Program-made: the position numbers and the translations under genes
Shown: positions 61,310-64,000 of the stretch, in pieces
Numbering within the stretch: position 1 is the stretch's first letter
How the letters are laid out: each line of letters opens with the position of its first letter
NCBI GenBank assembly: GCA_963966185.1
Contig: CAWZYM010000295.1
Coordinates: forward strand, 755,001-819,000
Direction of reading: 5' to 3'
Length of the DNA stretch: 64,000 bases
From: Rhabditoides inermis
Lineage: Eukaryota; Nematoda; Chromadorea; Rhabditida; Rhabditidae
Notes under the pieces: model-generated
The model's database searches: none
Told to the model about the DNA's origin: nothing
The model's input: only the letters and a program-made list of their open reading frames with translations

Positions 61310-61908
61310 AGAGGGAGAGGGAGAGGAGAGAGAGAGGAGTGGCGTGAGTCCCGCTGACCTATCTATTTGCACAACGGAGCTCACAGCCCATTCCACGCAC
61401 ACACACAAACGCCCGAACATTCGAGACACCCCATCGATCGAATCCCGTCTGCACCAATCGATCAATACTATTCGAAACAATTGCTCCATCCGAACAGCTC
61501 TACAGACGATCGAGAAAGTGAATTTAATTTGGATAGATTGCGGCACTGGAATGCGCTAATGGCTCATGTCCCTTTTTTGTGTTGGTTCGGTCAGTCTTTT
61601 CGAAGGTAATTCAGAAGTGTTTCGAAGAAATAGCAAGGCATTCCGAAGTGTTCGGGGGTACTCGGGAGTTTTCCGAAAGTTCTAGAGTGTTATGGGGTCA
61701 ATTCGAAATGCAATTCGAGAGTATTTCAAATACATTCGGGAGTGTTTTGAAGAGACTGCCCGCAACTTTCGGAGATCTCATCTACCCGATCTGATTTCAG
61801 GTTCGTTTCACGGAAGGCCTGAAAGTCGTCGACCTAGCGGATACTCGACTATGGAAGTACAACTGCCTCTATGGAAGTGGAAGAATACAGTATCCCTTTG
61901 TACCGTAA
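52386..61908 (+). CDS. secreted SelP-like thioredoxin-fold / Gln-rich / double-Cys protein
   Basis: 24 exons in consistent phase, 609 aa: 52386-52468, 52913-53011, 53071-53161, 53218-53309, 55835-55912, 55960-56038, 56179-56247, 56300-56341, 56868-56933, 56982-57054, 57125-57210, 57381-57434, 57660-57720, 57997-58023, 58103-58178, 58298-58373, 59005-59118, 59558-59620, 59724-59789, 59847-59926, 60156-60204, 60436-60531, 60996-61097, 61801-61908. A signal peptide (MMRLLLSLLLLLGANA) is followed by a domain like the selenoprotein-P N-terminus: GSILLVAFMPLSCPHCHAQL, AWNSIEAHDHDQLIFDRCGRL. CPHC replaces the Sec motif. Residues about 200-400 are Gln/His-rich. The tail has CC pairs (CCDKG, QLCCMQ, SCCADA, RCCYEHF, ECCPFE) as in ECM1-like domains. 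Possible redox or metal-binding extracellular protein. One gene rather than two is inferred from phase. Confidence 0.72.
53039..53046 (+). promoter_or_regulatory. TATA box with GC boxes inside intron 2
   Basis: GGGCGGGGCC and GGGGCGGGGCC precede TATATAAA in the 59-bp intron 2 of the SelP-like gene. It may be an internal promoter or chance; nothing else supports it. Confidence 0.3.
53565..55222 (-). CDS. 391-aa RNA-binding-like protein, nested antisense gene
   Basis: Ten exons (55136-55222, 54990-55091, 54855-54950, 54615-54806, 54418-54569, 54173-54294, 54025-54128, 53850-53972, 53692-53808, 53565-53645), 392 codons with stop. ATG follows CTTCCAG/A. Residues about 75-160 look like an RRM: GELIFLNVPRIG as RNP2, WRVRFYRYEDAFAVLKRF as RNP1 region, YLIVRF as last strand. 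Next comes an Ala/Glu helix (LEEWAAAEAAEAREQRQQ). Residues 230-280 (REMVSILRHSVEGVSIAVAV...LMRLCAPDVKITG) have a winged-helix look that faintly recalls LOTUS domains. The rest is unassigned. It is fully inside intron 4 of the SelP-like gene. Six of nine introns share a GTATAC/ACCGTA repeat structure. High GC for the region. Confidence 0.75.
55240..55291 (+). repeat. GA microsatellite
   Basis: (GA)n tract just upstream of the start of the nested RNA-binding-like gene. Confidence 0.9.
56402..56843. mobile_element. fold-back mobile element, copy 2
   Basis: Starts with the palindrome GAGAGGGCGCGCAGCGCCCTC and contains the same blocks as the element at 4.9-5.9 kb in opposite orientation (GCCCTATCC complement, TAGTCATAATTCAGCACATA, the arms with GCACATGCATAAAGCG). 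The internal CT tract and about 500 bp of copy 1 are missing. It is inserted in intron 8 of the SelP-like gene, 25 bp upstream of the exon 9 acceptor. Confidence 0.8.
57765..57940 (+). repeat. GA/GACA purine tract
   Basis: About 175 bp of (GA)n with GACA interruptions in intron 13 of the SelP-like gene. It is open in several frames, giving spurious Arg/Glu and Ser/Leu open frames. Confidence 0.95.
58925..59004 (+). repeat. GA tract running into a 3' splice site
   Basis: (GA)n with few interruptions ends in GAGCAG at the start of exon 17 of the SelP-like gene. No pyrimidine tract precedes this acceptor. Confidence 0.85.
60770..60985 (+). repeat. CT/CCCT tract
   Basis: A long pyrimidine tract in intron 22 of the SelP-like gene upstream of TTTGCAG. 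Shorter CT or GA tracts lie at 57066-57112, 59640-59682, 59946-59985, 60542-60596 and 61270-61335 in neighbouring introns. Confidence 0.95.
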
Positions 61909-62280
61909 TTGTATACATTTTCAACAATATGTAATGCTCATCATTATGAAATGCTCACACTCATTTTAGTACCGAAAACCATTACAAGCCAAAGACACAC
62001 TTGATACGGTTGCGATAAATTATTTTTGATAAAGGCAAAGTGGCAAAGTATCATTGAGTCAGGATCGCATTCGCGCCTTTCCCCATATAAGTGAAACGTT
62101 TCCGCAAAACAATTCGAAACGTAACGCCAGAGAAACGTATTTTCGAAAACGTACACAGTCGGAAACGTGTTCTAGTGAGGCGTGGCCGCGTGGCCAGCTG
62201 TAGCGTAGCTGAAGCCCCTCACATCGAGTCAGCTATGCCAACATCTTGCCTCGCAGCCGCGTCCCACCACGAAAACCTCA

Positions 62281-62341
62281 CCTTACGGTAGCCAGTGAAG
62301 AGTACGGTGGCCAGTGTGGAGTACGGTAGCCGGTGCGCAGG
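62281..62341 (+). repeat. short tandem repeat AGTACGGTGGCCAGTG
   Basis: About three 19-20 bp units (TACGGTAGCCAGTGAAG type). The TACGGTA core is the one found in the introns at 53.6-55.1 kb. Confidence 0.7.
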
Positions 62342-62861
62342 AATGGAAGCGAGTCACTTGACACCGGCTCGCGGCGATCGAGAGTGCCGTGATTGTTTGT
62401 ACAGGTCCGCTCTCGGCCGCTAGCCCCGCCCCCGCCAAGCCCCGCCCCCTCGATCCGCCTCTCCCGACCTCTGACCTCGCCGGAAAGAACGGGATAAGCT
62501 GCAGGGATAAGCAAACAGTCACACGATTAATGATTTTCACAACTCTCCTTTTTTGAAAATAGCTCTTTATCTTGCGCATGTGGGATACTCGTATACACAG
62601 CCAAATCAATACACAATTGATCAATGAATCAATAAGTCAATAGAGACGTCGCGGCTATCACAAGTGAAACAGGGTACGGTGCGTGGGCGTGTGGGTGGCT
62701 ATAGAATCGCGTGGGGGAATCGGCAATGCAACGAAACAGAAGACATTATGAGGGTTGTTGAGGTGGAAAGTGAACGAGAAAGCAATACACAAAGCACAAA
62801 ACACAGTTTCTAAAACACAATAAAAATAGCGCCGGCTACTCTACGCGAGGAGTAGACGCGC

Positions 62862-62890
62862 TATGCGATGCCGTGCGACGGCATCGCATA
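62862..62890. repeat. 12-bp perfect hairpin after the KANK stop
   Basis: TATGCGATGCCG, loop TGCGA, CGGCATCGCATA. A weaker stem CTACTC/GAGGAGTAG lies at about 62837-62855. Both are 65-120 bp past the stop of the minus-strand KANK-like gene, so probably in its 3' UTR. Confidence 0.7.
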
Positions 62891-62954
62891 AGAGGGGTGC
62901 TATCAAATCGATAAATCAATACTAATCGATAATCAATAATTGATAAATCGATAA

Positions 62955-63067
62955 TCAATGGTCCTGCATGAGCTGCAGATGGGCGTAGATGAGGACGCCG
63001 ATATCGCGGTGGCCATTCTCGACGGCGATAGAGAGGGCAGTGGAGGAGTCCTGAGAGGGAGAGAGAT

Positions 63068-63118
<51 letters not shown>

Positions 63119-63432
63119 AGAGAGAGAGAGATAGAGAGAGACGCACGCAGTCGGCTAGAGCAGCGTCGATCCCGTCATTAGCCAGCAGCATCTTGACGAT
63201 CTCCTTGTGGCCATGCTCCGCCGCGCACATCAACGCAGTCGAGCCCTCCTCGTCCTGTATCGATTTATTGATTATCGATTGATTGATTATCGATTGATTG
63301 ATTATCGATGTATTAATATCCCTTTGGTTTTAGATGTTCGATCGCCTTGTAGCCCTGTACTCACGTAAGAACGTCTGCAACACGTTTTATCCCCCGTGGT
63401 TTGCTCTTTTTTCTGCCGTAGCGCGCAGCGAA

Positions 63433-63488
<56 letters not shown>

Positions 63489-64000
63489 AGACACTACACC
63501 ACTGCTCTCCTTTCTCGGGTCACTCACTCAGCCACTTCAGAGTACTCATTGTCATAGAGTAAAGTAAACATGACTGGATGGCACTTCGCATTGAGTGGTG
63601 GACAGCCCGCGGCGAGCACTCTGGGACCATGCCGGCAGCCCTATTCTCTAGAGGTGTGATATGAGACCGGGGGCGGGTCCCACACTATCTACCAAAGAGA
63701 GAGGAGCAGTGAATGGGAGGTGCGAACATGACGATGGTTTTAAGAGATCTGGATTTTCTTTTCATCTTATCTAAATACCATACGTTTCACACTCGTTACA
63801 TCAGCCGCACTACTAATATGCAAGTAATTCGTGGAGTCGTTCAAAATTTAAAAAAATATATATATATATATTTTTCCCAGCCTGTTTGTTTACATCAGCC
63901 CTAATAATATAAGCACGGAGCAAGCAAGCCATCAATTAATCAATCAATCAATCAATCAATATCCACCCTCCCACCTGTATGTTTACGGCCCAAACACAAA
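62955..64000 (-). CDS. vab-19: KANK/VAB-19-type ankyrin-repeat protein, C-terminal part
   Basis: Only the last three coding exons are in the window: 63975 to beyond 64000 (ending VNIQ), 63147-63254, and 62955-63050 with TGA. All join in phase 0. The sequence [54 protein letters not shown] and [10 protein letters not shown] matches the last ankyrin repeats and C-terminus typical of KANK proteins, whose single C. elegans member is VAB-19. KANKs link actin regulation to membrane attachment sites; in worms they act in epidermal-muscle attachment. The gene continues to the right. The symbol is by family resemblance; only about 75 residues are visible. Confidence 0.75.
63439..63484 (+). repeat. CT microsatellite
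   Basis: (CT)n in the 720-bp intron of the KANK-like gene. The same intron has GATTGATTATC repeats at 63257-63310. Confidence 0.95.

Overview
The window looks like nuclear DNA of a nematode, probably a rhabditid; I cannot name the genus. The evidence is many 36-60 bp introns ending in TTTCAG or TTCAG, trans-splice-like acceptors directly before start codons, a secreted double-ShKT protein, a divergent serpentine receptor, SLC7-type amino-acid transporters of the nematode AAT kind, and a KANK/VAB-19-like ankyrin protein. No bacterial, organellar or CRISPR feature is seen. Exon structures were assembled by hand from splice consensus, reading-frame phase and paralog comparison. Nearly every multi-exon model sums to a whole number of codons.

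Left part (1-14 kb): mostly gene-poor. It holds an unrecognised gene whose 3' half is a tandem array of 26-codon exon plus 50-bp intron cassettes (1.65-2.8 kb), a 46-aa three-exon gene on the minus strand (3.2-3.5 kb), a fold-back mobile element (4.9-5.9 kb), and a compact 35-codon microprotein gene with a strong TATA promoter (11.4-11.9 kb).

Middle (14-31 kb): two tandem minus-strand D-amino-acid/D-aspartate oxidase genes (330 and 340 aa). Ten exon boundaries are matched, and their introns are loaded with non-LTR retrotransposons, tRNA-like fold-back repeats and CT tracts. A secreted double-ShKT gene lies on the opposite strand inside intron 8 of the first. Two more inverted-repeat elements follow (31-32.5 kb).

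Right-centre (34-51 kb): a seven-helix receptor (+), a 463-aa SLC7 transporter (-), a Ser/Lys-rich secreted protein (+), a Penelope-like element with GIY-YIG domain and an internal deletion, an array of four hairpins sharing one loop, an Arg/Gly/Tyr-rich secreted peptide (-), and a second, 513-aa SLC7 transporter (-) carrying an antisense non-LTR element in an intron.

Right end (52-64 kb): a 24-exon plus-strand gene for a secreted protein with a selenoprotein-P-like thioredoxin domain (CPHC in place of Sec), a Gln-rich middle and a double-Cys tail. A 391-aa RNA-binding-like gene is nested antisense in its fourth intron and has six near-related introner-like introns. The window closes with the last exons of a KANK/VAB-19 homologue (-).

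The most unusual signals are the four-hairpin array (43.55-43.75 kb), the introner-like introns (53.6-55.1 kb), the dispersed GTGAAACGTA motif, the exon-intron cassette array, and fold-back elements carrying pol III A/B-box-like cores.
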